From contig CAKPPA010000074.1 of the NCBI GenBank assembly GCA_934177025.1, positions 1 through 5,601 on the forward strand: DNA of 5,601 nucleotides, written 5' to 3'. The number at the start of each line of letters is the position of its first letter. The stretch's first letter is position 1. A program made the position numbers and the translations under genes. Under the pieces are notes generated by a model. The model was given only the letters and a program-made list of their open reading frames with translations, searched no databases and was not told where the DNA came from. Origin of the DNA: an uncultured Clostridia bacterium. Lineage in GTDB: Bacteria > Bacillota > Clostridia > Christensenellales > CAG-314. This document shows positions 1 to 5,565 of this stretch, piece by piece.

Positions 1-34
1 CCCATGAACACCGCTTTTACCACGTCGGCAAAAA
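1..34. repeat. Inverted repeat, left arm (34 bp exact, may extend left of window)
   Basis: Bases 1-34 are the exact reverse complement of 768-801. Base 35 no longer matches 767. The arm encodes aroQ codons for FADVVKAVFM on the minus strand. The match runs up to the first base of the window, so its true left end is unknown. Confidence 0.93.
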
Positions 35-368
35 CACGTTGCTTCCGAAAATCGTCGCGATGCTCGATGTCCGAAAGGTGCACTTCCACCACGGGCTTTG
101 AAATGCTTTCGATTGTGTCGTGAATGGCATAGCTGTAGTGCGTAAACGCCCCTGCGTTTAACACGCATCCGTCAAAATTTTCCTGCGAAAGGACGTCGAT
201 CAACGTGCCTTCGTGGTTGGATTGCAAAAACACGCTTTCCACCCCGATTTTGTCGCAGTACTCCTTTAAGTCCCGATTCAATTCCTCCAGCGTTTGTTTT
301 CCGTAAAATTTCGGATCCCGCTTGCCCAGCAAATGCAGGTTTGGACCGTTTAAAATTAAAATTTTCAT
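1..368 (-). CDS. aroQ: 3-dehydroquinate dehydratase, type II (AroQ), N-terminal 122 residues; cut by window edge
   Basis: Type II dehydroquinase converts 3-dehydroquinate to 3-dehydroshikimate, the third step of the cytoplasmic shikimate pathway. Visible family motifs are LNGPNLHLLGKRDP (residues 6-19), the catalytic-loop FYG (Tyr22), QSNHEG (49-54), LNAGAFTHYSYAI (70-82) and PVVEVHLSD (92-100). By family knowledge Arg17, Tyr22, Asn71, His77, Glu95, His97 and Arg108 match the conserved active-site positions, so this part looks functional. The ATG is preceded by AGGAGG at 373-378, 4 bases away, and the upstream gene stops at 377-379, so the two are translationally close. The frame is open to the window start, where the last complete codon is Met122. 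The expected C-terminus (about 20 more residues) appears instead on the plus strand at 768-865; joining the two gives a 143-residue protein, the normal length. Whether this copy continues intact to the left of the window cannot be seen. Confidence 0.93.
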   Translation of the reverse strand, partial: MKILILNGPNLHLLGKRDPKFYGKQTLEELNRDLKEYCDKIGVESVFLQSNHEGTLIDVLSQENFDGCVLNAGAFTHYSYAIHDTIESISKPVVEVHLSDIEHRDDFRKQRVFADVVKAVFM

Positions 369-376
369 TTTTCCTC

Positions 377-772
377 CTACGCCGCATATGCGTAAAACGC
401 AAATGCATTGGTGATGTTCGGCAACGTAACTGTGGTCGGCGCGTTTTTGGCAAACGACCAAGCCAAATCCGTGTTTTCCACGGTGAGCGTAATGTCGCCG
501 TGCAAGTCGGTGCGGAACACTTGGCAGTTCATGTTGCTTAAGCGCGTTAAAGTTTCCACCGTAGGATGACCGTAAGTGTTTGGCATGCCGACGCTAATGA
601 CGCCATACTCCGGAAGCACGGCATCCAAAAACGGTTGGTTTGAGGATTCCTTGCCGCCGTGATGCCCCACTTTTAACACGTCCACATCCGTATCGATGCG
701 GTTTTCCCTTGTGTAGCGAAGGAAATTGTCCTCCGCCGCTTTATCCGCATCGCCCGTAAAACAAATCTTTTT
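377..772 (-). CDS. ComEC/Rec2-like metallo-beta-lactamase-fold protein, C-terminal fragment
   Basis: The 131 residues from 772 down to the TAG at 377-379 match the C-terminal half of the metallo-beta-lactamase domain in ComEC/Rec2 DNA-uptake proteins and their stand-alone relatives. Numbered from 772, the motifs are FTGDAD (5-10), DVLKVGHHGG (31-40), SSN (43-45), ISVGMPNTYGHP (59-70) and FRTDLHGDI further on. The usual HxHxDH metal motif and any membrane or ComEC core would lie upstream and are absent. The frame stays open to an ATG at 925, but beyond 772 it reads antisense to the aroQ 3' end and to the shikimate-kinase-like gene. That part has no family resemblance and is probably not native. 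The gene is therefore cut at the 34-bp repeat junction. It stops 8 bases before aroQ starts, so the two probably formed an operon. Full-length ComEC and a short secreted or cytosolic MBL hydrolase cannot be told apart from this fragment. Confidence 0.82.
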   Translation of the reverse strand, partial: KKICFTGDADKAAEDNFLRYTRENRIDTDVDVLKVGHHGGKESSNQPFLDAVLPEYGVISVGMPNTYGHPTVETLTRLSNMNCQVFRTDLHGDITLTVENTDLAWSFAKNAPTTVTLPNITNAFAFYAYAA

Positions 773-801
773 GCCGACGTGGTAAAAGCGGTGTTCATGG
801 G
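768..801. repeat. Inverted repeat, right arm (34 bp exact)
   Basis: This is the exact reverse complement of bases 1-34. On the plus strand it reads as aroQ codons FADVVKAVFMG and runs on in frame to the aroQ stop. On its left side, at 767/768, the sequence changes abruptly to the ComEC-like gene in the opposite orientation, which marks this as a rearrangement junction. Confidence 0.93.
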
Positions 802-865
802 CGAAGGCATTCGCAGCTATCAAAAAGGGATCGATTTTTTGAAGGAAAATTTCAATGAAAACTAA
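768..865 (+). pseudogene. aroQ: AroQ C-terminal fragment (3' end of aroQ on the opposite strand)
   Basis: From 770 the plus strand reads FADVVKAVFMGEGIRSYQKG followed by eleven more residues to the TAA at 863-865. The first ten residues repeat residues 113-122 of the minus-strand aroQ. The rest has the Gly-x-Gly, Tyr and hydrophobic-helix pattern expected for the last helix of type II dehydroquinases. The fragment has no start codon or ribosome binding site of its own and directly abuts the inverted ComEC-like gene, so it cannot make a useful protein here. It overlaps the next plus-strand gene by 11 bases, the arrangement of a translationally coupled aroQ in an operon. It could be the true end of an aroQ separated by an inversion, one side of an inverted duplication, or an assembly artefact. 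Confidence 0.88.
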
Positions 866-1310
866 CGTTGTGTTGTTATGCCCGTACGACCGCTTTGGGG
901 AGCATACGGCGTTACGCCTTGCCAAAAAGGCCGAATTACGCTATGCTGACATCTTTCGGTTTGTGGAGCAGGAAACGGGCTGTACCAGCGAGGAAATTTT
1001 GCAAAAAGCGGGAAAACGCTATCTCACAAAACGCCGCAACGAAACGCTCCGTGCGTTTGCGGAGTTCGAGGGGGTGCTGTTCCTTTTGCCGGAAGGCGAG
1101 TTGCGCACCAAAACGAATTTGCGCTATTTAAGCAAAAATTGTTTTCGCGTTGCTCTTTTCGAAACCGAACAAACGGAACCGAGCGAATGCGATGCCGCGG
1201 TAACCGTGTGCGGAAAAACGCCGGCCGTCGTGGCAACGGAAATTAATCGTTTGTGGAAAAAGTACAAGGAAGGGAAGCAAACAAAGCCGATGACGGCGAT
1301 AGGGCGGTAG
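855..1310 (+). CDS. Shikimate-kinase-like protein lacking the P-loop (probable pseudokinase)
   Basis: This 151-residue protein aligns without gaps to the first 80 or so residues of shikimate kinases (compared with the M. tuberculosis enzyme as remembered). Shared features are the hydrophobic first strand VVLL (5-8), LAKK (22-25), Asp32, the VEQETG helix (37-42), EIL (47-49) and Gly53. A C-terminal helix TEINRLWKKY follows. Key residues are missing. The Walker A GxxGxGKS is replaced by CPYDRFGEHT (9-18) with no lysine, the second shikimate-binding Asp is Phe34, the expected Arg near 58 is Thr, and the GGG motif is LPEG (78-81). The LID and adenine-binding RPLL region appear to be deleted. Kinase activity is therefore unlikely; a regulatory or structural role in the shikimate pathway is inference from position. 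The ATG lies inside the aroQ 3' end, with AAGGA at 842-846 at a good distance. Family membership is a distant resemblance and should be tested by profile search. Confidence 0.72.
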   Translation: MKTNVVLLCPYDRFGEHTALRLAKKAELRYADIFRFVEQETGCTSEEILQKAGKRYLTKRRNETLRAFAEFEGVLFLLPEGELRTKTNLRYLSKNCFRVALFETEQTEPSECDAAVTVCGKTPAVVATEINRLWKKYKEGKQTKPMTAIGR

Positions 1311-1379
1311 CGCACGTGTTCGGAGTCGTTCCTTTCCTTCGGCAACAAGGGAACAGAAAAAGTAAGTAAGGGTTAAAAG

Positions 1380-1408
1380 CAAATTAGGACAAAAACAAAT
1401 TAGGACAA
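1380..1408. repeat. 13-bp direct repeat, two copies
   Basis: CAAATTAGGACAA occurs at 1380-1392 and again at 1396-1408, a 16-base period, in the short A-rich gap between the shikimate-kinase-like gene and the terminator. No function is evident; two copies could arise by slippage. Confidence 0.55.
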
Positions 1409-1426
1409 TATCAAGTAAGGATAAGA

Positions 1427-1458
1427 AAAAAAGAGTTACCACTAGGTAACTCTTTTTT
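1427..1458. terminator. Bidirectional intrinsic terminator between convergent genes
   Basis: A perfect 14-bp stem (AAAAAAGAGTTACC at 1427-1440 pairing with 1445-1458) closes a four-base ACTA loop. It ends in an A-tract on one side and a T-tract on the other, so it works in both directions. It can end the plus-strand shikimate cluster and the minus-strand zinc-ribbon gene, which stops at 1476. Confidence 0.92.
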
Positions 1459-1475
1459 GATTTTGCAAAAAACAA

Positions 1476-1643
1476 TTAAAAACGACTTCTTTGTTGTGCT
1501 CTTTGTTGTTTTCTAGCTCTTCTGCATTCCGGACATCTGGTAGGTTCGTTTTCGAATCCTTTTTCTTTATAGAATTCCTGTTCGCCTTCGCTGAAAATGA
1601 ATTCTTTACCGCAGTCTTTGCAAACTAACGTTTTGTCGGCCAT
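1476..1643 (-). CDS. Small zinc-ribbon domain protein (zf-trcl-like)
   Basis: This 55-residue protein holds one treble-clef/zinc-ribbon unit: CKDCG at 8-12 and CPEC at 37-40 give four metal-binding cysteines. Between them is the stretch EQEFYKEKGFENEPTRC, typical of the small zinc-ribbon family widespread in Bacillota, often annotated only as zinc-ribbon domain-containing protein. The tail RRARKQQRAQQRSRF is strongly basic, suggesting nucleic-acid or ribosome contact (inference). The ATG at 1643 is chosen because GGAGGG (1651-1656) sits 7 bases upstream. An in-frame ATG at 1673 would add ten residues encoded by the ribosome binding site itself and has no ribosome binding site of its own. The gene is monocistronic, with its own promoter, a structured leader and a shared terminator. 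Function is unknown. Confidence 0.93.
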   Translation of the reverse strand: MADKTLVCKDCGKEFIFSEGEQEFYKEKGFENEPTRCPECRRARKQQRAQQRSRF

Positions 1644-1654
1644 CGTATAACCCT

Positions 1655-1706
1655 CCTTTAAAAGTTGATCCATCTTAATGAAAATAAATAAACAACTTTT
1701 TAAAGG
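1655..1706 (-). promoter_or_regulatory. Leader hairpin that pairs with the Shine-Dalgarno of the zinc-ribbon gene
   Basis: In the transcript CCUUUAAAAAGUUG (1706 to 1693) can pair with CAACUUUUAAAGG (1667 to 1655). This makes 13 base pairs with one bulged A and a 25-base loop. The 3' arm contains the AAAGG half of the ribosome binding site AAAGGAGGG, so folding would partly hide it. The stem is mostly A-U and would melt easily, which would suit a temperature- or factor-controlled switch (inference). No tandem metabolite-riboswitch motif is recognised. Confidence 0.55.
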
Positions 1707-1754
1707 TTATTTAGATACGGTCATTCAAATGAAGTGTTGTCTCCAACGAAAAGT

Positions 1755-1783
1755 ATCGTATCACAGCGTCAAAAAAATGTCAA
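1755..1783 (-). promoter_or_regulatory. Sigma-A-type promoter of the zinc-ribbon gene
   Basis: On the minus strand TTGACA (1778-1783) and TACGAT (1755-1760) are separated by exactly 17 bases. The -35 is perfect and the -10 matches five of six. Transcription would start near 1748 and give a leader of about 100 bases, long for a 55-residue protein. Confidence 0.82.
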
Positions 1784-1951
1784 TACCTAATTTAAAACGG
1801 AGCGTGTTTTCTTGCAAAATGCGTGGAAACATGCGTTTTTTTGTAGGCGTCAGGAGTCGCATGGAACTCTTTGCAACGTCGGAAAAGGGACTCAAAGTTT
1901 ACGCGCCGTAACCCTCTTACAAGCGGGAAAATTGCTTTCCGGTAGGGGAAC
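1784..1951. other. Intergenic stretch without a recognisable gene
   Basis: This lies between the zinc-ribbon promoter and the terminator of the surface protein gene. Open frames exist on both strands but lack a ribosome binding site and family-like sequence. The best small candidate is an ATG at 1861 preceded by AGGAG, encoding 16 residues, which is too weak to call. No tRNA, repeat or promoter is evident. Confidence 0.6.
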
Positions 1952-1986
1952 AAAAAAAACCGCCCGCAACAGCGGACGGCTTTTTT
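1952..1986 (-). terminator. Intrinsic terminator of the surface protein gene
   Basis: On the minus strand the RNA reads CCGUCCGC, loop UGUU, GCGGGCGG, then eight U (1979 down to 1952). The stem is 8 bp including one U-G wobble. On the plus strand the same position is a C-A mismatch, so the structure favours the minus strand. It begins 12 bases after the TAA-side end of the gene at 1992. Confidence 0.88.
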
Positions 1987-1991
1987 AAAAA

Positions 1992-4535
1992 TCATCTTTT
2001 GTAATTATTTTTCGGTGGTTCGACTTTGTTTTGTTTTTTCACGCGTTTTGTAATGAACACAATGATTACAATCAACGCACATGCGAACATACCTACGCCC
2101 GAAAGCAACAACCAGTTAATCGGTTCTACCGGAGTGGTAGGGGTTTCAGGTTTTTCTTCCTCTTTGTCGTCCTCTTCGTCCGACGTTTCCGGAATCACTT
2201 CTTTTTTGCTGAGGTCTTTCGCTACAAAGTTTGCTTGCGCATCGGTTGCGCCTTCCAATGCCTTCGGCGTCAGTGTGATGTCCTTCACAACTTCGGTGCC
2301 GTTTTCATCGGTTTCCTTCACTTCTTCCTTCGTAAAGCCTTTTGCAATCATGTCGTCGTATTCCGAGGAAGTCAGGGAAGTAAGGTTGGCTGCGTCAAAC
2401 AGCACAACGCCTTGCGAACCTTTTTCATCCAGCGTTTCCACCGTTGCGTCGCGGGAGCCGTTCCACAATTCCAAGTGCGCCGTTTTTGCATATTTGCCGG
2501 TATGCACTAGGAAGTTGTACTGATAAAAACCGTCGCCGTAATCGAACACGGAATCCACCGTCATGTAGCGGTTGCCGAGTGCGGCGGAAGTAATCGTTCC
2601 GCTTTGCAACAAGTGATCGGCATCGTTTTCCGTCGGTGCTGCCGAAGCGTTCATTGCGAGGTAAACGTTTGCTTTTGCGCTTCCTTTCACTTTTACAAGG
2701 ACGCTAATCCGGTAGTAGGAGTCGGCAGTCAACGTAAAGGTTGCGGAGCGAATGCCGCTTGCCGTTTTGGTTTTGTTTTCAATGGCGTACATTGCGTCCC
2801 CGCCGTAGTTCGGGAAGTCCGTTGCCGCAAGTCCCGAAATATTGCTTTGCGCAAGTTTTTCCTTCGTCACGATGCCGGTTGCAACGTCTGCCGCAGTGTT
2901 CGGCACCAGCGTGTTGTTTCCGCCCACGCTAGCCATTCCGCCGTACAGCACCGTCCAACTCGTTGCCGCAAGCGGGTAGGAGCCCGTTTCGTTGGAAAGC
3001 GTCGTGTTAAAGGAGCCGTTCGAAATCGTGTCCGAATTCGTTTCCGACAAATCAAGTTTTTGAATTGCGGAGGAGGATCCGGTTGCGTATTCGTTTTGCG
3101 AAATTTTCGTTAATTCGAAATCCGTCAGGAACAAGTCGCCCGTCGTAGCAGGGTCTGCAAAGTTCGGAATTTTTTTACCGAGGAATGCTTCCAAGTGTAA
3201 CGTGTAGCTGCTCGTGTTGGACGGTTTAATGTAAAAGCTGTATTCTACCCAACCGTTGTAGGTGGATTCTTCGTTTTCTTTGTTGGTGGCAACGTTACTG
3301 AACGCGGCATATTTTTCGCCGTTGTTGTCCAAAAGGTACAAGTATGCGCCGAGGTCCTGCTTCGTGTCCTTGGTTTTCACCCAAAAACTTAAACGATAGC
3401 ATTCCGTCAGAGGGGAGTCGATGGTCATATCCCCAAACGCGAAACCTTTGTTTTGAACGTTCGTGTCCGCATTGGTCACGTGATAAATTTTGGTCAGTTT
3501 GTCGCCCGAGTCGTAAAACGGCAGTTTTTCGCTCGGGTAAGCGGTTGCGTAATCGTCCTGCGACATTACGGAAACGGCACTTGTGCCGCTCGGCAACCAT
3601 GCTTCTTGGAACAGGTTTTCCTTATGCGTCGGATCCTGATCGAACGTGTAGGTGGAAACGTGTGCCGGCGTGTGCTTTTCGGCTGCAATGTAGTCACCCT
3701 TGGTGGAGTCGTTGCAACGTGCAAAGTCGACAAACAGCGTTCCTTTCGCAAAGGAACCTTGGTCGCCGAGGCTCACTTCCAAGTACAGGCTTTTGTTTGC
3801 GGTTTTGCTTGCTTCCACAAAAAACTTGTATTCGGTCCATTCGTTATTGTTTGCAATCGAGCCGATTTCCGCCAACGTATCCGCAGTGGAGGTGTAGCTG
3901 CTTTTTAAACGAATCGAAGCGTTGCCTTCGGTTACGTTTGCTTTCACCCAAACGGAAATTTCCTTGTAAAGTCCGCTTCCGACGGAAATGGAGCCGGACA
4001 CGACTTGCGAGTACGTGGATTCCGGATTGGCAAGCATCAGCACGCGGGAGGAATCGGTGTAGTCCTCCTCGTCGGAGTATTTTTTGCCCGTCGTCGGAAC
4101 CGAAGGGTTCGTCAGCGTCAAGCCGCGTTTTTGCAAATCGCTTTTTGCTTTTTCAAAGCGTGCGTCCGTGTCGATAATGCCGACGATGGACGAAATGTTA
4201 TTTTCGTTGTAAACTTTCCAGTCCTTCACGATGTAAGGGTACTGCGTCAATGCGCTTTCCGTCACCGCGAGGTCAAAGTTGCCGTTCGGAATGCTTCCGT
4301 ATTCCGTCGGTGCTTTCATCGGATCGTTGTCCTTTTCTTTCAAAACAGGTGCCTGATACAGACCGATAATCAGGCTTGCGGTCAGCACGATTGCCGTCAA
4401 AACGGAAACGATGCTGATGGTCCATTTCTTCTTCCGGAGAAGTCCGCTTTTTGCTTCCGGTGAAACGTATGCGCCTTTTTGCGCCGCTTTTTTCGCGGAA
4501 GCAGGCACGTAAGTGTTCGATTTGTTTTTGCTCAT
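1992..4535 (-). CDS. Large two-TM surface protein with three carbohydrate-binding-like modules
   Basis: 847 residues, not recognised as a named family. The basic N-terminus (Lys-Ala-rich, ending RKKK) leads into a membrane segment at about 38-60. About 740 extracellular residues follow, then an acidic, Pro-Thr-rich linker (about 785-804), a second membrane segment (about 808-829) and a basic 14-residue tail. This predicts both ends inside and one huge external loop; there is no LPXTG motif or lipobox. Three diverged copies of one beta-rich module are visible, with cores YKEISVWVKA (190), CYRLSFWVKT (379) and YYRISVLVKV (607). Each is followed by a W/F-x-x-Y-x-F strand (233, 429, 670) and an LxLE strand with a Gly-rich turn. 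Copies one and three start with NGNF (84) and NGSF (506). The pattern recalls galactose-binding-like/CBM jelly rolls, so glycan or cell-wall binding is inferred; no catalytic domain is seen. ATG at 4535 is preferred over GTG at 4544, which lacks a ribosome binding site. Confidence 0.88.
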   Translation of the reverse strand: MSKNKSNTYVPASAKKAAQKGAYVSPEAKSGLLRKKKWTISIVSVLTAIVLTASLIIGLYQAPVLKEKDNDPMKAPTEYGSIPNGNFDLAVTESALTQYPYIVKDWKVYNENNISSIVGIIDTDARFEKAKSDLQKRGLTLTNPSVPTTGKKYSDEEDYTDSSRVLMLANPESTYSQVVSGSISVGSGLYKEISVWVKANVTEGNASIRLKSSYTSTADTLAEIGSIANNNEWTEYKFFVEASKTANKSLYLEVSLGDQGSFAKGTLFVDFARCNDSTKGDYIAAEKHTPAHVSTYTFDQDPTHKENLFQEAWLPSGTSAVSVMSQDDYATAYPSEKLPFYDSGDKLTKIYHVTNADTNVQNKGFAFGDMTIDSPLTECYRLSFWVKTKDTKQDLGAYLYLLDNNGEKYAAFSNVATNKENEESTYNGWVEYSFYIKPSNTSSYTLHLEAFLGKKIPNFADPATTGDLFLTDFELTKISQNEYATGSSSAIQKLDLSETNSDTISNGSFNTTLSNETGSYPLAATSWTVLYGGMASVGGNNTLVPNTAADVATGIVTKEKLAQSNISGLAATDFPNYGGDAMYAIENKTKTASGIRSATFTLTADSYYRISVLVKVKGSAKANVYLAMNASAAPTENDADHLLQSGTITSAALGNRYMTVDSVFDYGDGFYQYNFLVHTGKYAKTAHLELWNGSRDATVETLDEKGSQGVVLFDAANLTSLTSSEYDDMIAKGFTKEEVKETDENGTEVVKDITLTPKALEGATDAQANFVAKDLSKKEVIPETSDEEDDKEEEKPETPTTPVEPINWLLLSGVGMFACALIVIIVFITKRVKKQNKVEPPKNNYKR

Positions 4536-4540
4536 TCTTG

Positions 4541-4546
4541 CCACCT
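4541..4546 (-). promoter_or_regulatory. Ribosome binding site deciding the surface protein start
   Basis: AGGTGG lies 5 bases before the ATG at 4533-4535. The alternative in-frame GTG at 4542-4544 sits inside this site, so it is unlikely to be the start. Confidence 0.75.
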
Positions 4547-4595
4547 ATTGAAAAATTTTGGGAATGCAAAACTATGCGATTTCCCATTCTTGGAT

Positions 4596-4624
4596 ATTTT
4601 AATACAAAATCAGATAAAAATCAA
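4596..4624 (-). promoter_or_regulatory. Sigma-A-type promoter of the surface protein gene
   Basis: On the minus strand TTGATT (4619-4624) and TAAAAT (4596-4601) are 17 bases apart, within A/T-rich DNA. The predicted start near 4589 gives a leader of about 54 bases. Confidence 0.7.
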
Positions 4625-4715
4625 TTACTATTTCGGGGTTTTTCGTCCTAAAAACAAGGGAATTGGGCAAAATAAAAAGCGTCGGTTCCGAAATAGGGCA
4701 ATCGAAGGACAAAAA

Positions 4716-4740
4716 GCCCCCGTTTTCGGGGCAAAAGGAG
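4716..4740 (+). promoter_or_regulatory. Ribosome binding site with GC hairpin just upstream, before the first TauE/SafE gene
   Basis: AAAGGAG at 4734-4740 lies 6 bases before the GTG at 4747 and fixes that start. Immediately upstream GCCCC (4716-4720) can pair with GGGGC (4728-4732) across a loop of seven. There is no U-tract after it, so it is not a terminator; it may keep the ribosome binding site exposed or protect the 5' end (inference). Confidence 0.5.
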
Positions 4741-4746
4741 CAGGCA

Positions 4747-5109
4747 GTGAGCGAAGGAACAAAAAATGTTTGGTTGGCGATTTCCGGTATACTCATTGGG
4801 TTTGTCAACGGTTTTATCGGCGGAGGCGGCGGCATTTTAGTGGTTGCGGTGCTACTGGGCGTCGGCAAACTTCCGCAAAAGGAAGCGCACGCTACGGCAC
4901 TGTGGGTAATTTTGCCGTTAAGCCTCGTAAGCGCAATCGTCTATTTTTTAAACGGCAGTGTGGATTGGTTAAAAACGCTGTACGCCACCGTCGGCGTGGT
5001 TTCGGGCGGACTACTGGGTGCGGTGCTACTCAAAAAATTAAACGCAAACGCCGTCAAAATTATTTTTGCGTTTTTGATGATGGCGGCGGGCGTCCGCATG
5101 TTTTTTTAG
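4747..5109 (+). CDS. Half-length TauE/SafE-family permease subunit, first of a pair
   Basis: 120 residues, about half of a usual TauE/SafE (PF01925) transporter, which has two homologous halves in about 250 residues. Family-like features are the glycine-rich first helix GFVNGFIGGGGGILVV (18-33), the AHATAL motif (47-52) and three further membrane segments at about 53-70, 75-95 and 100-119. The family moves small organic or sulfur anions such as sulfite or sulfoacetate; the substrate here cannot be read from the sequence. GTG at 4747 is chosen for its ideal AAAGGAG. An upstream in-frame ATG at 4663 would add 28 polar residues and has no good ribosome binding site. A second half-length gene follows 36 bases later, so the two probably act as a heterodimer. 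The gene diverges from the surface protein gene; its own promoter between 4560 and 4715 is not clear. Confidence 0.9.
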   Translation: MSEGTKNVWLAISGILIGFVNGFIGGGGGILVVAVLLGVGKLPQKEAHATALWVILPLSLVSAIVYFLNGSVDWLKTLYATVGVVSGGLLGAVLLKKLNANAVKIIFAFLMMAAGVRMFF

Positions 5110-5145
5110 CCCGAATTTTTTTCGCTATTCTAATAAGGAGAAATT

Positions 5146-5547
5146 ATGGAAATTTTTTTACTGATTTTGTTCGGGTTTCTTTCCGGCATTCTCGGGGGCA
5201 TGGGGATGGGCGGCGGCACGCTACTCATTCCGCTCCTCGGTTTTTTGGAAATTCGTCAACAAACGATTCAGGCAATCAACCTCCTAAGTTTTTTGCCGAT
5301 GGCGGTGCTTGCACTTTTGATGCATTTTAAAAACGGATTGGTAAAACCGCAAAAAATGGAATGGATTATTTTACCCGCCGTTGTTTTTTCCGCATTCGGG
5401 TCCTATCTTACGAAATCCGCTTCGCCGCGGGTGCTGAAAATCTGTTTCGGCGTCTTTTTGACGGGGCTTGGAATATGGCAAATGATTTTAGGAATCAAAA
5501 AAGCAAATCAGGGGACGAAAGAGGGGGAAAAAAGAGAGAAAATGTAA
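5146..5547 (+). CDS. Half-length TauE/SafE-family permease subunit, second of a pair
   Basis: 133 residues with the same half-transporter plan. A glycine-rich first helix GGMGMGGGTLLIP (17-29) is followed by QAINLLSFLP and further membrane segments at about 45-62, 74-92 and 97-117, then a charged tail rich in Lys and Glu. AAGGAG at 5135-5140 lies 5 bases before the ATG. The gene follows the first half after a 36-base gap with no terminator or promoter between them, so they form one operon. Together they make up one full-length TauE/SafE transporter equivalent. No terminator is visible in the 54 bases after the stop. Confidence 0.9.
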   Translation: MEIFLLILFGFLSGILGGMGMGGGTLLIPLLGFLEIRQQTIQAINLLSFLPMAVLALLMHFKNGLVKPQKMEWIILPAVVFSAFGSYLTKSASPRVLKICFGVFLTGLGIWQMILGIKKANQGTKEGEKREKM

Positions 5548-5565
5548 AAAATTCTTGCGCAAAAG

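Noticed and set aside
768..801. Site-specific recombinase crossover site
   Set aside because: The repeat is coding sequence of aroQ on both sides, has no internal dyad like known invertase sites, and no recombinase gene is in the window.
773..925. N-terminal extension of the ComEC-like frame to an ATG at 925
   Set aside because: It reads antisense through the aroQ 3' end and the shikimate-kinase-like start. A short NNTTLV stretch resembles a ComEC motif but is about 40 residues from FTGD, too far, so it is taken as chance.
1678..1911. Plus-strand open frame of 77 codons
   Set aside because: It has no ribosome binding site or family resemblance. It also lies antisense to the zinc-ribbon leader and promoter.
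1926..1943. Possible hairpin GGAAA/TTTCC upstream of the surface gene terminator
   Set aside because: Only about five base pairs with a mismatch and no T-tract, so it is not a convincing second terminator.
2026..4463. Several long plus-strand open frames (for example 2026-2523, 2604-3113, 3344-4177, 4005-4463)
   Set aside because: They are antisense to the surface protein gene, rich in Cys, Arg and His or Ser in ways typical of shadow frames, and lack starts with ribosome binding sites.
4663..4746. Longer start for the first TauE/SafE gene at ATG 4663
   Set aside because: The added 28 residues are polar and span a GC hairpin and the AAAGGAG site that belongs to GTG 4747.
4479..5330. Plus-strand 283-codon open frame across the intergenic region and the TauE/SafE genes
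   Set aside because: It is an Arg- and Gly-rich out-of-frame shadow of the two membrane protein genes and starts inside the divergent surface protein gene.
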